From assembly GCF_002078505.1 (NCBI RefSeq), contig NZ_LUAV01000004.1, forward strand, positions 262,541-326,540: a stretch of DNA of 64,000 nucleotides, read 5' to 3'. This document shows, in pieces, positions 1-8,660 of this stretch. The stretch's first letter is position 1; each line of letters begins with the position of its first letter. Source of the stretch: Ensifer aridi (GTDB lineage Bacteria > Pseudomonadota > Alphaproteobacteria > Rhizobiales > Rhizobiaceae). The notes beneath the pieces were generated by a model. The model saw nothing but the letters and a program-made list of their open reading frames with translations, did no database searches and was not told where the DNA came from. The position numbers were made by a program, and so were the translations under genes.

Positions 1-195
1 ACGAAGGTGACGGGCACGGTCGGTATCGGCCCCCGTGACGACGGCACTGGTTTCTACATCGATGCGGCGCTGGAGATCTCTTCGCCGGGCGTCGACAAGG
101 CCGTGCTCGAGGATCTGGTGCAGAAGGCGCATATCGTTTGCCCGTACAGCCACGCGACAAGGGGCAATGTCGACGTGAAATTGACGGTAGCTTGA
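1..195 (+). CDS. ohr: Organic hydroperoxide resistance protein Ohr (3' end, partial)
   Basis: The last 64 codons of an OsmC/Ohr-family thiol peroxidase; the 5' end lies outside the window and the reading frame is open from base 1. The C-terminal signature [11 protein letters not shown] carries the resolving cysteine of the Ohr pair and ends in the usual short VDVKLTVA tail. Ohr is a cytoplasmic enzyme that reduces organic and fatty-acid hydroperoxides with lipoyl-protein reductant. It is normally controlled by the MarR-type OhrR; no ohrR is visible on this side, so it may lie upstream. The signature separates Ohr from OsmC proper. Confidence 0.93.
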   Translation, partial: TKVTGTVGIGPRDDGTGFYIDAALEISSPGVDKAVLEDLVQKAHIVCPYSHATRGNVDVKLTVA

Positions 196-218
196 CAGAA
201 GACCTTGCCAAAAGCTGT

Positions 219-241
219 AGCCCGGAGTGATGCTCCGGGCT
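219..241 (+). terminator. Hairpin after ohr
   Basis: Perfect 9-bp arms AGCCCGGAG / CTCCGGGCT around TGATG, 23 bases after the ohr stop codon. A second perfect palindrome, GTTCCCCG/CGGGGAAC at 243-258, follows directly. There is no T-tract, so this is a candidate terminator or mRNA 3'-end stabiliser only. Confidence 0.45.
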
Positions 242-342
242 CGTTCCCCGCGGGGAACTTTGGCCGGCCTACAGCGCCGCGCATCTTGCAGACGCCACAG
301 TACATGACAGCAGCCTACTGCGGCACGGGAAGGCTCTCCTCC

Positions 343-466
343 GATCCTCGTCCTGTGCTTGTCACAGGACGCCAGCCAGCCCAAATCCTTGGGCTAAAAG
401 ACTCTTCCGCGCCGCGGACGCGACGCTGGCGGATCCCTGTGACGAGCACATGGATGAGGGTGAAAA
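343..466. repeat. Long imperfect inverted repeat (rhizobial intergenic palindrome)
   Basis: The left arm (about 347-376) matches the reverse complement of the right arm (about 424-457) with a few mismatches and small indels. Nested inside are TCCTGTG/CACAGGA (351-369) and AGCCCAA/TTGGGCT (378-395). Sequences containing CTGTGCTTGTCACAGG next to a CTCATCC-type end are familiar to me as dispersed repeats of rhizobial genomes; I see no second copy in this window. Confidence 0.6.
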
Positions 467-525
467 AGCATAAATCGGCGAAACATGCAGACAGGCGATA
501 GCCTCGCTGCAGGAGCGTGCGGCCG

Positions 526-738
526 TCAGGCCTTCTTGAGAAACTCTGTACGCAGCACCAGTCCCTTAAGCTTTTCCACGCGGCATTCGACTTCGTCCGG
601 ATCGTCCGTCAAGCGAATGCCCTTGACCAGGGTGCCGCGCTTCAGCGTCGTGGAGGTGCCCTTCACCTTCAGATCCTTGATCAGCGTGACGTTGTCACCA
701 TCCTCCAGGATGGCACCGTTCGAATCCTTGACTTCCAT
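526..738 (-). CDS. PhnA-like (YjdM C-terminal domain) protein, 70 aa
   Basis: Encodes MEVKDSNGAILEDGDNVTLI... through ...EFLKKA, which is the SH3-like C-terminal domain of the PhnA/YjdM family (alkylphosphonate utilisation protein). E. coli PhnA is about 111 aa with an N-terminal zinc ribbon; this protein has only the C-terminal domain, a short form common in alphaproteobacteria. The start at 738 was chosen because upstream codons are Arg/Pro-rich and overlap the neighbouring HerA-like gene on the same strand. The link to phosphonate use is by name only; the true function is unknown. Confidence 0.85.
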   Translation of the reverse strand: MEVKDSNGAILEDGDNVTLIKDLKVKGTSTTLKRGTLVKGIRLTDDPDEVECRVEKLKGLVLRTEFLKKA

Positions 739-902
739 GTCGATCCTTTCGGGGCGGCGGCACCTCTCGGCAACATTGTCGAGAGCCGAGCCGCGGTCCG
801 GCCTCCTTAGACTGGCGACAGGCGCGGGGCGCAAGTCGGGCCGTCGTGCAATCCGTCTGTCAGAGGCGCCGGTCGCTGCAGCGCTCGGATTTCCCGCCCG
901 TC

Positions 903-2465
903 CTAGCGCCTCAGACTCCCGAGGATGCCGCGAACCAGCGCCCGTCCCACCTGGGTCGCAACCGTGCGTGCCACAGACTTCATTGCGGCTTCCATGACCG
1001 TCTCTCGCTGGTAACCCGAGGATCGCCGCCGAGGCTGCTTGTCGGAGGGCGCTTCGGCCGCGTCGTCGCCGAAGCCGGGCAGGGTCCAACGGCTGCGGCC
1101 CGAAGTCTCTTCGGCTGTCTGTTGCTCGGCCTGTTCAGCGGCTTCCGCCTGTTCCGCGGCCTTGGCCGCGCGCTTCGCAAGCATCTCATAGGCCGATTCC
1201 CGGTCGAAATCTTCGTCGTAGAGACCGCGCACCGGACTGACATTCATGACGGTCTGCCGTTCGGCTTCCGTCAGCGGGCCGAGGCGCGAGGCCGGCGGGC
1301 GGATCAATGTCCGCTCGACCATCGACGGCGAGCCCTTGCCCTCCAACGTCGAGACCAAAGCCTCTCCCGTGCCGAGATTGGTGATCACCTCGGCACAATT
1401 GAAGTCCGGGTTGGGGCGGAACGTGTCAGCCGCCGTCTTGACCGCCTTCTGCTCGCGCGGCGAATAGGCGCGCAATGCATGCTGCACGCGGTTGCCGAGC
1501 TGCGCTAGCACGGTCTCCGGTACGTCGAGCGGGTTCTGGGTCACGAAATAGACGCCGACGCCCTTGGAGCGGATCAGGCGCACCACCTGTTCGACGCGCT
1601 CGACGAGCACCTTCGGCGCATCGTTGAAAAGCAGATGTGCTTCGTCGAAGAAGAAGACGAGCTTCGGCTTGTCCGGGTCGCCGATCTCCGGCAGTTCCTC
1701 GAAGAGCTCCGAGAGCAGCCAGAGCAGGAAGGTCGCATAAAGCCGCGGGTTCATCATCAGCTTGTCTGCGGCAAGCACCGAGATCGCCCCGCGCCCATCA
1801 TTCGTCGTGCGCATGATGTCGGTGATCTTCAGCGCCGGTTCGCCGAAGAAGTGCTCGGCCCCCTGCTGCTCGAGGATCAGAAGCTCGCGCTGGATCGAGC
1901 CGACTGAAGACTTCGAGATGAAGCCGAACTGGTTGGAGAGCTCGCTCGCATTCTCGCCCATATAGTTGAGCAGCGCCTGCAGGTCTTTGAGATCGAGAAG
2001 CGGCAGCCCGGCTTCATCGGCGATCTTGAAGGCGATGTTCAGCACGCCTTCCTGCGCGTCCGTGGCGTTCATCAGCCGCGACAGGAGAAGCGGTCCCATC
2101 TCCGAAACGGTGGTGCGGACCCGGTGGCCCTTCTCGCCGTAGAGATCCCAGAAGATTACCGGGAATTCCTGGAAATCGTAGGGCTTGAGGCCGATCTGCT
2201 CGGCACGCTTCAACAGGAAGTCCTTGGGCTCGCCCATCGCACCGATGCCGGAAAGATCGCCTTTTACGTCGGCGCAGAAGACCGGAACGCCGGCATTCGA
2301 GAATCCCTCGGCAAGGATCTGCAGGGTTACCGTCTTGCCGGTGCCGGTGGCGCCGGTGATCAGCCCGTGGCGGTTGCCGTACTTGAGTTCCAGATATTCG
2401 GGCTTGTTGATCGAATCATCCGACTTGCGGCTGGTCCCGATGTAGAGCTTGCCTTCCTGCAGCAT
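903..2465 (-). CDS. HerA-like helicase/ATPase, DUF853 family (YjgR-like)
   Basis: A 520-aa P-loop ATPase. Walker A is GATGTGKT (Lys44) and Walker B is [12 protein letters not shown] in mid-protein, followed by the [16 protein letters not shown] sensor region typical of the DUF853/YjgR branch of HerA/FtsK-fold ATPases. The C-terminal 100 residues are Ala/Glu- and Arg-rich, ending in a basic [16 protein letters not shown] segment. YjgR is widespread and cytoplasmic, but its biological role is not established; a DNA-translocating function is inferred from the fold. It is a monocistron facing away from the DUF2267-type gene. Confidence 0.9.
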   Translation of the reverse strand: MLQEGKLYIGTSRKSDDSINKPEYLELKYGNRHGLITGATGTGKTVTLQILAEGFSNAGVPVFCADVKGDLSGIGAMGEPKDFLLKRAEQIGLKPYDFQEFPVIFWDLYGEKGHRVRTTVSEMGPLLLSRLMNATDAQEGVLNIAFKIADEAGLPLLDLKDLQALLNYMGENASELSNQFGFISKSSVGSIQRELLILEQQGAEHFFGEPALKITDIMRTTNDGRGAISVLAADKLMMNPRLYATFLLWLLSELFEELPEIGDPDKPKLVFFFDEAHLLFNDAPKVLVERVEQVVRLIRSKGVGVYFVTQNPLDVPETVLAQLGNRVQHALRAYSPREQKAVKTAADTFRPNPDFNCAEVITNLGTGEALVSTLEGKGSPSMVERTLIRPPASRLGPLTEAERQTVMNVSPVRGLYDEDFDRESAYEMLAKRAAKAAEQAEAAEQAEQQTAEETSGRSRWTLPGFGDDAAEAPSDKQPRRRSSGYQRETVMEAAMKSVARTVATQVGRALVRGILGSLRR

Positions 2466-2650
2466 GAGGTTTCATCTCCGTCTTATCGATTTTTCTTAAT
2501 GAAAGCGGGTATTTCCCGCATGTCGCATACAGTCGGTCATCGAAGCATCGCTCGTTTCTGTTATAGGCGGTGCGCTTGCACCCGGCAACATGGCTGCAAG
2601 CGGAGGAAGGCTTGTGCCGTTGCCATCGGCGAAGGTCCGTGGAACGATGG

Positions 2651-2756
2651 CTTAGAGCAATTCCAGGAAAAGTGTGTAACGGTCTTCCGTCCGGAATTGC
2701 GGAGTTTCAAAGAGCTAGATCATTTCACTGTTTCGATGAAGCAATGAAATGATCTA
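2651..2756. repeat. Rhizobial palindromic element (two hairpins)
   Basis: The first hairpin has 8-bp arms GCAATTCC (2657-2664) and GGAATTGC (2693-2700). The second has perfect 12-bp arms TAGATCATTTCA (2716-2727) and TGAAATGATCTA (2745-2756). The pattern AGAGCAATTCC...GGAAAAGTGTG...CCGGAATTGC is a very common intergenic palindrome of Rhizobiales. Confidence 0.7.
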
Positions 2757-2844
2757 GGACGCAGCGGAAGGGAGTGCAGGGCGGCTGCAGGATCGCTTTG
2801 GATCTTTGTCGACGCCCTTGTCATTTCCGGATCGATCATTTACC

Positions 2845-2860
2845 TTGACGTTAACGTCAA
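2845..2860. promoter_or_regulatory. Perfect 16-bp operator palindrome (LiuR-like)
   Basis: TTGACGTTAACGTCAA is a perfect palindrome that ends 20 bases before the ATG at 2881, just upstream of its GGAG ribosome site. The sequence resembles operators of MerR-family LiuR-type regulators of branched-chain amino acid/acyl-CoA catabolism in alphaproteobacteria. The assignment to LiuR is by recollection of the motif only. Confidence 0.55.
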
Positions 2861-2880
2861 AATTCAGCGAGGAGATTTCC

Positions 2881-3273
2881 ATGAGTGAACTGGTCACGCG
2901 CGTGGCGGAAAATGTCGGCCTCGAGCCCGCGACGGCCGAGAAGGCAGTGGGGATGATCCTCGGCTTCCTGCAACGTGAAGCGGCCGAAGGCCCGGTCGCC
3001 AGGATGATAGAGGCGATCCCGGGCGCGCCGGAACTGGTCGCTCAGTACAACGGCGAGGGCAGCAATGGCAGCGGCATTCTCGGCGGGTTGATGTCGGCGA
3101 TCGGCGGCGGCGGTGTCATGGCGCTCGGCCAGCAGCTGATGAGCCAGGGCCTCGGCATGGGCGAGATCACCGCGCTCGCCAAGGAGACGATCGCCTTCGC
3201 CAAGGAAAAGGCAGGCGACGAGGTCGTCGATGAGGTGGTCGCTTCCGTTCCGGGGCTCAGCCAGTTCGTCTGA
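2881..3273 (+). CDS. DUF2267/DUF2780-like small protein, 130 aa
   Basis: An acidic, helical, Gly-rich protein starting MSELVTRVAENVGLEPATAE. The N-terminal helical repeat (residues 1-45) looks like the DUF2267 unit, the centre is a Gly-rich linker (SGILGGLMSAIGGGG), and the C-terminal half is a second helical unit ending in SVPGLSQFV. The start at 2881 is fixed by GGAG nine bases upstream; an in-frame upstream extension would run through the operator palindrome at 2845-2860. Function unknown. The operator suggests control by a metabolite-sensing repressor. Confidence 0.8.
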   Translation: MSELVTRVAENVGLEPATAEKAVGMILGFLQREAAEGPVARMIEAIPGAPELVAQYNGEGSNGSGILGGLMSAIGGGGVMALGQQLMSQGLGMGEITALAKETIAFAKEKAGDEVVDEVVASVPGLSQFV

Positions 3274-3310
3274 TCGGCTCTCGGGCCGGTTTGCGGGAAA
3301 GACTTTTCAG

Positions 3311-3339
3311 GCACCCACCGGGCCCGCTCCGGTGGGTGC
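3311..3339. terminator. Bidirectional hairpin between convergent genes
   Basis: Perfect 10-bp arms GCACCCACCG (3311-3320) and CGGTGGGTGC (3330-3339) lie between the convergent DUF2267-type and aldo/keto reductase genes. On the minus strand it is followed by CTGAAAAG; neither side has a strong T-run. Confidence 0.6.
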
Positions 3340-3349
3340 TCTGCATTCG

Positions 3350-4183
3350 TCAGGCCGCTTGGTCCCATTCCGGCGCGAGACCCCGGGGGCTGACGATCCG
3401 GCCGTCTGGTCTCGCGAGGCCACGGATTGCCGCCATCTCCTCCCGCGTCAGCGCAAAGTCGAAGATGGCGAAGTTCTCCTGAAGCCGCGCCTCCGTCGCC
3501 GTCTTGGAGAGCGCGATTACGTCCTGCTGCTGTACGAGCCAGCGCAGCACCACTTGCGCCGCCGTCTTGCCGTGGCGGGCGCCGATATCGTTCAGCAGCG
3601 GATCGGAAGGGACCTTGCCGTTGGCCATGGCATAATAGGCGGTCAGCGACATTCCAAGCCGACGCGCCGTCTGCAGCACTTTCGTCTGATCGAGATAGGG
3701 ATGGTATTCCACCTGATTGGTCGCGATCGGCGCGTCGCTCAGCCGCGCCGCTTCCTCCATCTGCGCCGTGTTGAAGTTGCTGACGCCGATATGGCGCACC
3801 TTGCCGGCCTTGCGCACCTCGTTCAGCGCGCCGACGCGTTCGGCCATCGGCACGTCGCTGCCCGGCCAGTGCAGAAGCAAGAGGTCGACATGATCTGTCT
3901 TGAGCTTCCTGAGGCTCTCGTCGACGGAGGCGATGAAGGCATCGTGGCGATAGTTGTCGACCCAGACCTTCGTCGTCAGGAAGATATCCGCGCGTGGGAT
4001 CCCGGACCTATGTATGGCCTCGCCGACCTCAGCCTCGTTGCCGTAGATCTGTGCCGTATCCACGTGATGAAAGCCAAGCTTCAGGGCTTCCGGGAGCACG
4101 CGCAGCACCTCGGCCCCGGACATACGAAAAGTACCGAAGCCGAGGGCGGGGATGTTGGCGCCGTTGGAATTGACTACGTGCAT
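3350..4183 (-). CDS. Aldo/keto reductase (2,5-diketogluconate reductase-like), 277 aa
   Basis: A cytoplasmic NADPH-dependent (beta/alpha)8 oxidoreductase. Near the N-terminus GFGTFRMSG is followed by HHVDTAQIYGNEAEVG, which carries the catalytic Asp and Tyr; TTKVW holds the Lys and LLLHWPG the His, so the tetrad is complete. IGVSNFN and the C-terminal ALSKTATEARLQENF nucleotide-binding stretch are also present. Start 4183 (MHVVNSNGANIPALGFG) has AAGGAG upstream; a longer in-frame start at 4285 adds a tail unlike the family. The substrate is not predictable; the family reduces keto sugars and small aldehydes. Confidence 0.9.
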   Translation of the reverse strand: MHVVNSNGANIPALGFGTFRMSGAEVLRVLPEALKLGFHHVDTAQIYGNEAEVGEAIHRSGIPRADIFLTTKVWVDNYRHDAFIASVDESLRKLKTDHVDLLLLHWPGSDVPMAERVGALNEVRKAGKVRHIGVSNFNTAQMEEAARLSDAPIATNQVEYHPYLDQTKVLQTARRLGMSLTAYYAMANGKVPSDPLLNDIGARHGKTAAQVVLRWLVQQQDVIALSKTATEARLQENFAIFDFALTREEMAAIRGLARPDGRIVSPRGLAPEWDQAA

Positions 4184-4300
4184 GGAGAACTCCTTGATCA
4201 GGATCGCGTCGGGGTGAAGTCGCGACGGAAAGGGAAGAGACATCCTCCTATACTTGTCGCGTCCATCCGGGGCTTCAAGGCGCATCCGTCGTCGTCGGAT

Positions 4301-5074
4301 TCAAGGCGCCTTCACCGCAACGATAAACAGGCGCGGAAAGCGTAGCAGCACGCGCCCGTCGGCCATCGCCGGATAGGCCCTTGCTATCCTCTCGGCATAG
4401 GTGGCGAGGTATTCTGGGCGCCGCTCGGCGGGCAGGGCGTCGAGATAGGGACGCAAGCCCGTTCCCTTCACCCATTCGACGATGGCATGCGCATTGGAGA
4501 GCGGATGGTAATAGGCGGTGTGCCAGACATCCACCCGCGCCGTTTTCGGGGCTAGCCTTTCGACATAGGTCTCCGCTGAGGGCAGGGGCTTCCGGCGGAT
4601 CGCCTGGCCACGATAGTGCTCAACGAAGGCGGGTTCCTCGGCCGCTTCCTGCATCAGAAGATGTGATGGCTCGTCGAGATTGTCGGGCATCTGCACGGCG
4701 AGCGCGCCGCCGGGCGCCAATGCGTCGACAAGGCGTTCGAGAATGTCTATGTGGCTCGGCAGCCATTGGAGGACCGCGTTGGCGAAGAACAGCGCAGCTC
4801 CTTTCGGCGGCACCCACGCCTGAAGATCGGCCTTCTCGAAATGCAGATCGGGCAGCCGCCTGCGAGCGGCCGCCAACATGTCCTCGTCGCTGTCGATGCC
4901 CACAAGCCTATTGCCGGGAAAGCGTTCCAGGAGAAGCTCGGTCGAATTTCCCGGGCCACAACCGAGATCGAAAACGGGTCCCTCCGGCAGCTCGGGCACT
5001 TGGGCGAGAAGGTCGCGCGCCGGGCGCGTGCGTTCATCCTCGAATTTCACATATTGCGCCGCCGACCAGGCCAT
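4301..5074 (-). CDS. tam: Trans-aconitate 2-methyltransferase
   Basis: 257 aa, a class I SAM-dependent methyltransferase with motif I VFDLGCGPGNSTELL at residues 34-48 and the characteristic Tam opening MAWSAAQYVKFEDERTRPARDLL. Tam methylates trans-aconitate, a by-product inhibitor of the citrate cycle, in the cytoplasm. The length equals the E. coli family norm (about 252). The start codon lies 12 bases after the HAD dehalogenase stop on the same strand, so the two are probably co-transcribed. Confidence 0.92.
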   Translation of the reverse strand: MAWSAAQYVKFEDERTRPARDLLAQVPELPEGPVFDLGCGPGNSTELLLERFPGNRLVGIDSDEDMLAAARRRLPDLHFEKADLQAWVPPKGAALFFANAVLQWLPSHIDILERLVDALAPGGALAVQMPDNLDEPSHLLMQEAAEEPAFVEHYRGQAIRRKPLPSAETYVERLAPKTARVDVWHTAYYHPLSNAHAIVEWVKGTGLRPYLDALPAERRPEYLATYAERIARAYPAMADGRVLLRFPRLFIVAVKAP

Positions 5075-5086
5075 CGGCGTTCTCCT

Positions 5087-5749
5087 TCAAATGCCGAACT
5101 GCAGGCTTTCGAGTGAGGGAAGGATGAGCGATGGACCATAATCCTTGTATTCGTCGGGCATATCGGCGCGGTTGATCCAGACCGTGCGGAATCCGAATTT
5201 CGTGGCACCGGCAATATCCCAGCGGTTCGACGACTGGAACGAAACAGCGCGCGGATAGAGCCGATATTTCGTCGTCACGAGATCGTAGACGGCGGGCGCC
5301 GCTTTGAACATCCTGACGGAATCGACCGAGAAAACGTCGTCGATGATGATGTCGAGCGCGGCGTTCTTGACCGCGGAGGCCAGCATGGCCGGGGAGCCGT
5401 TTGAGAGAATCGCGATGCGGGCGCCCCGCTCCTTCAGCCCCTTGAGCACGGCCGGAACTTCCGGATAGCAGTCGAGCGCCCAATAAGCATCGAGCAGCCG
5501 CTTCTTGAGCTTCGGATCGGCCGAGGGAAAGCGCTGGAAGGCGTAGTCGAGAGATTGCTCGGTCAATTGCCAGAAATCGACATAGGCGCCCATGAGCGAG
5601 CGCACCCAGGAATATTCGAGTTGCTTGGCGCGCCAGAGTTCCGAAAAGGCCTGTCCATCCGGTCCGATCGCATCGGCATGCCGGCGCACGGCGGCGTGTA
5701 CGTCGAAAAGCGTGCCATAGGCATCGAAGACATAGGCCGCGTGAGACAT
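5087..5749 (-). CDS. Haloacid dehalogenase, type II (HAD superfamily), 220 aa
   Basis: The N-terminal HAD motif I is FDAYGTLFD with nucleophile Asp9 and no second acidic residue at +2, as in type II L-2-haloacid dehalogenases. Motif II ILSNGS and the SSNRWDIAGATKFGF stretch, which is typical of that subfamily, follow. Predicted reaction: hydrolytic removal of halide from 2-haloalkanoates. Start 5749 (MSHAAYVFDAYG) was chosen over an ORF start at 5839 whose extra residues do not resemble the family. Probably the first gene of an operon with tam. Confidence 0.88.
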   Translation of the reverse strand: MSHAAYVFDAYGTLFDVHAAVRRHADAIGPDGQAFSELWRAKQLEYSWVRSLMGAYVDFWQLTEQSLDYAFQRFPSADPKLKKRLLDAYWALDCYPEVPAVLKGLKERGARIAILSNGSPAMLASAVKNAALDIIIDDVFSVDSVRMFKAAPAVYDLVTTKYRLYPRAVSFQSSNRWDIAGATKFGFRTVWINRADMPDEYKDYGPSLILPSLESLQFGI

Positions 5750-5895
5750 CGAACTCTCCCGTCTATCCACCGTCCGGCGCGCGCAACACGAACTGGGGTC
5801 GCTTACGCGAATGGCTGCCGGAACCAAGGCCTGCGGCAACGCGCCGGGCGGCGCTCTGCCTTCGCCTTTTCTTTTACGTGGATCATGTCAAATCT

Positions 5896-5910
5896 TTGTG
5901 CGCTGCACAA
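5896..5910. promoter_or_regulatory. 15-bp dyad upstream of the HAD gene
   Basis: TTGTGC-GCT-GCACAA is perfect over 6+6 bases and lies about 150 bases upstream of the minus-strand HAD gene. Just downstream on the minus strand is a TTGACA-like hexamer. The cognate regulator is unknown and the site could be fortuitous. Confidence 0.3.
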
Positions 5911-5934
5911 TGCCTCCGGCGCCGCTGCCATTGT

Positions 5935-6486
5935 TCAAGCTTTCCAAACCTTTGCCGGAAAGCGCAGCGCCTGTTTGGCAAGCTTGCCCTTGAAGCCGAG
6001 CGCCGCGTCGCAGAGCCCGACCACATGCCGGTTCGGCTTGGCCTCGGGACGAAGGGCGTGAAGCTCGGCCGCGGCATTTTCCGGCGCCACATAGCGCGCC
6101 AAAATGCCGAGCGTTAGCGCCGTCGAGCGCCCGATGCCTCTCAAACAATGGATCAAAAGATGCGCATCTGGGGGCAGCCTGTCGATGAAGGCGAATGTCG
6201 CGTCGATCGCCTCAGGGCGCGCCGCGTCGGGCGCGTCCGGGTCCGTGGCATCGCCGAAAAAAAGCTCCAGATGCCGCTCCGGCGGCAGTTCAATCATCGA
6301 TAGAAGCCGCGTCGCGGGGGCACGAATGGAGATGAGATGCGTCGGCGCCCAGAGGCCGCGATTATGCCGCGCCTCCGTCTGCGAACTCACGATCACCCGC
6401 ACCGGCCAGCCGCTTGGATGCGCCGGGTTGGCTCCGAGAACGGGCCGGTAGAGTTCGCCTTCCGTGGCTTGAGCCGCAAGCGCCAT
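5935..6486 (-). CDS. Cysteine phosphatase (tyrosine/dual-specificity type), 183 aa
   Basis: The catalytic P-loop HCLRGIGRS has the CX5R signature of cysteine-based phosphatases, with an upstream acidic loop region DATDPDAPD. Rhizobial homologues are annotated as protein tyrosine phosphatases. Start 6486 (MALAAQATEGELYRP) carries GGAGG-like bases upstream; the longer ORF start at 6588 overlaps the alcohol dehydrogenase gene. The substrate is unknown. It is likely cytoplasmic, with no signal peptide. Confidence 0.82.
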   Translation of the reverse strand: MALAAQATEGELYRPVLGANPAHPSGWPVRVIVSSQTEARHNRGLWAPTHLISIRAPATRLLSMIELPPERHLELFFGDATDPDAPDAARPEAIDATFAFIDRLPPDAHLLIHCLRGIGRSTALTLGILARYVAPENAAAELHALRPEAKPNRHVVGLCDAALGFKGKLAKQALRFPAKVWKA

Positions 6487-6584
6487 GACGGAACCTCCCT
6501 GATTCGTCTTGCTCGGCAAAAGGATAGCAGCGCCGGGAGGCGATCGGAATCCCCGCGCGGTGAGGGCGGCCTTATCCTCCGCCC

Positions 6585-7625
6585 TCAAAACCGTGTGATG
6601 ACGCTGATGCCGAGATCGGTGGCGCGGTCCATCGCCACCAGCGCCGGCACCGCCTCCTCAAGCGAAATCTCCCGGCCGATCAGCCTTCGCGGATCGAGCT
6701 TGCCGGCGGTGATCATCGCGAGCATCGCGTCATAGCGCCACGCCTGCATGCCGTGGCTGCCGTAGATTTCGAGCTCGTGGCCGATCACCTGCGCCATCGG
6801 GATCTGAGGCGTCGCGTGCTCCGCAAGCATCAGACCCACCTGCACGTGGCGGCCGCGGCGGCGGAGATTCTTGATCGAGTTGAAGCAGGTGACGGGCGAT
6901 CCGAGCGCGTCGATCGAGACATGCGCCCCGCCTTGCGTAATCTCCTTGACGGCGCCGGCGACGTCCTTCGTCTCGCGGGCGTTGATCGCGGCGACGGCGC
7001 CGAGCTTGCGGGCGAAACTCAGCTTCTCATCGGAAATGTCGATCGCGATCGGATTGGCGCCGAGTGCGGCGGCGATCATGATTGCCGAGAGGCCGACGCC
7101 CCCGCAGCCGTGCACCGCCACCCATTCGCCGCCCTTGACGCGCGCCTGATCGGCGATTGCCCGGAAGGAGGTGGCGAAACGGCAGCCGAGGCTGGCGGCG
7201 GTTGCAAAATCCATGCTTTCCGGCAAATGCACGAGGTTCTGGTCGGCAAAATCGATCGCCACATATTCGGCGAAGGAGCCCCAATGCGTGAAGCCCGGCT
7301 GGAACTGCGCCTCGCAGACCTGTTGGTTGCCGGAGCGGCATTCGCCGCAGCGCCCGCAGCCGGATACGAAGGGCACGGTTACCCGGTCGCCGACCTTGTA
7401 GCGCACAGCCCCGCGCCCGGTCGCCGCGATGGTTCCCGCCAGTTCGTGACCGGGGACATGCGGCAGGCGGATATCCGGGTCATGTCCCATCCAACCGTGC
7501 CAGTCGCTGCGGCAGAGCCCGCTTGCCTCGACCTTGATGACGACGCCCTGTTCGCTTGGCGTCGGATCGGGCAGCGTCCGGATCTCCGGCGTCTTTTCGA
7601 AAGCATCGTAATACATCGCTTTCAT
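6585..7625 (-). CDS. Zinc-dependent alcohol dehydrogenase family protein, 346 aa
   Basis: A medium-chain dehydrogenase/reductase. The catalytic zinc region is [13 protein letters not shown]...PHVPGHE, the structural zinc lobe [15 protein letters not shown] has four cysteines, and the Rossmann motif is [10 protein letters not shown]. Start 7625 ([14 protein letters not shown]) follows a GGGAGAG ribosome site; the upstream 10-residue extension is not family-like. It oxidises an alcohol with NAD(P)+ in the cytoplasm; the substrate is unknown. It ends 99 bases before the phosphatase start and may share its transcript. Confidence 0.9.
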   Translation of the reverse strand: MKAMYYDAFEKTPEIRTLPDPTPSEQGVVIKVEASGLCRSDWHGWMGHDPDIRLPHVPGHELAGTIAATGRGAVRYKVGDRVTVPFVSGCGRCGECRSGNQQVCEAQFQPGFTHWGSFAEYVAIDFADQNLVHLPESMDFATAASLGCRFATSFRAIADQARVKGGEWVAVHGCGGVGLSAIMIAAALGANPIAIDISDEKLSFARKLGAVAAINARETKDVAGAVKEITQGGAHVSIDALGSPVTCFNSIKNLRRRGRHVQVGLMLAEHATPQIPMAQVIGHELEIYGSHGMQAWRYDAMLAMITAGKLDPRRLIGREISLEEAVPALVAMDRATDLGISVITRF

Positions 7626-7778
7626 CGGCGATCTCTCCCTTGGCATTTTCGCCATTCTCGCACGGCGGTTCGGTGGGCTCCAGAATGGACGTCATGACAT
7701 TTTTTGATGTACCCATTCACCCCAATTCTGCTTTTTCCGGCTAGAGCGAATAGAGGACGAGACGAGAAGGAGACGCCG

Positions 7779-8660
7779 ATGGCCGTCGATACATCCCCCC
7801 GATCCATCACCTGGACCTATGTCGACGGTGAATGGCTTTCCGGCAATCCGCCGCTGATCGGGCCGGCCTCCCATGCCATGTGGCTCGGCTCGACCGTGTT
7901 CGACGGCGCCCGGTGGTTCGACGGCATCGCGCCGGACCTCGACCTTCACTGCCAGCGCGTCAATCGGTCCGCAGAAGCGCTCGGCCTCAAGCCGACCATG
8001 GCGGCGGAGGAGATCGAGGCGCTGACCTGGGAGGGCGTGAAGAAGTTCGACGGCAAGACGGCGATCTACGTGAAGCCCATGTATTGGGGCGAGCATGGCT
8101 CCTGGAGCGTCGTCGCGGTCGATCCGGAATCGACCCGCTTCGCGCTCTGCCTGTTCGAGGCTCCGATGGGCAACAGCCATGCCGGATCGGCGCTGACGCT
8201 CTCGCCTTTCCGCCGGCCGACGCTCGAATGCATGCCGACGGATGCCAAGGCCGGCTGCCTCTATCCAAACAATGCCCGCATCCTCAAGGAGGCGCGCTCG
8301 CGCGGCTTCGACAACGCGCTGGTGCGCGACATGCTCGGCAATATCGCCGAAACTGGTTCTTCGAACATTTTCATGGTGAAGGACGGCGTCGTCTTCACGC
8401 CGGCCGCGAACAGAACCTTCCTTGCCGGCATCACCCGTTCGCGCGTGATCGGCCTCCTGCGCGAGGCGGGCTTCGAGGTGATCGAGACGACGCTGACGAT
8501 GGCCGATTTCGAGACGGCGGACGAAATCTTCACCACCGGCAACTACTCCAAGGTGCTGCCGGTGACCCGGCTCGATGATCGCGATTTGCAGGCCGGTTCG
8601 ATCACAGCCAAGGCCCGCGATCTCTACATGGATTGGGCGCATTCGAGCGGCGACGCATAG
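7779..8660 (+). CDS. Class IV aminotransferase (branched-chain amino acid aminotransferase-like), 293 aa
   Basis: A PLP-dependent fold type IV enzyme with the family's substrate-lobe motif GSTVFDGARWFDG, the Lys region SRGFDNALVRD preceded by CLYPNNARILKEA, and the ...ETGSSNIFMVKDG... and FTTGNYSKVLPV signatures of IlvE/D-amino acid transaminases. Start 7779 is preceded by AGAAGGAGAC. It probably transfers amino groups from branched-chain or related amino acids; distinguishing it from D-amino acid or 4-amino-4-deoxychorismate activities needs biochemical data. Transcribed divergently from the alcohol dehydrogenase. Confidence 0.87.
   Translation: MAVDTSPRSITWTYVDGEWLSGNPPLIGPASHAMWLGSTVFDGARWFDGIAPDLDLHCQRVNRSAEALGLKPTMAAEEIEALTWEGVKKFDGKTAIYVKPMYWGEHGSWSVVAVDPESTRFALCLFEAPMGNSHAGSALTLSPFRRPTLECMPTDAKAGCLYPNNARILKEARSRGFDNALVRDMLGNIAETGSSNIFMVKDGVVFTPAANRTFLAGITRSRVIGLLREAGFEVIETTLTMADFETADEIFTTGNYSKVLPVTRLDDRDLQAGSITAKARDLYMDWAHSSGDA

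Larger units (their letters stand above)
196..525. other. Non-coding gap with stacked palindromes
   Basis: No credible gene. From left to right the gap holds a 9-bp-arm hairpin (219-241) that could terminate ohr although no T-run follows; a perfect 16-bp palindrome (243-258); a short stretch resembling the start of the RIME elements found elsewhere here (about 266-295); and a large imperfect inverted repeat (343-466). Confidence 0.7.
2466..2880. other. Intergenic region with two hairpins and an operator palindrome
   Basis: A divergent promoter region between the HerA-like gene and the DUF2267-type gene. It contains a two-hairpin repeat (2651-2756) and the operator-like palindrome at 2845-2860; I see no protein-coding signal. 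The longer ORF crossing this region has no family-like content. Confidence 0.6.

Noticed and set aside
2124..2747. Plus-strand ORF of 207 codons ending near 2750
   Set aside because: Antisense to the HerA-like gene, then reads through the palindromic repeat; no coding features.
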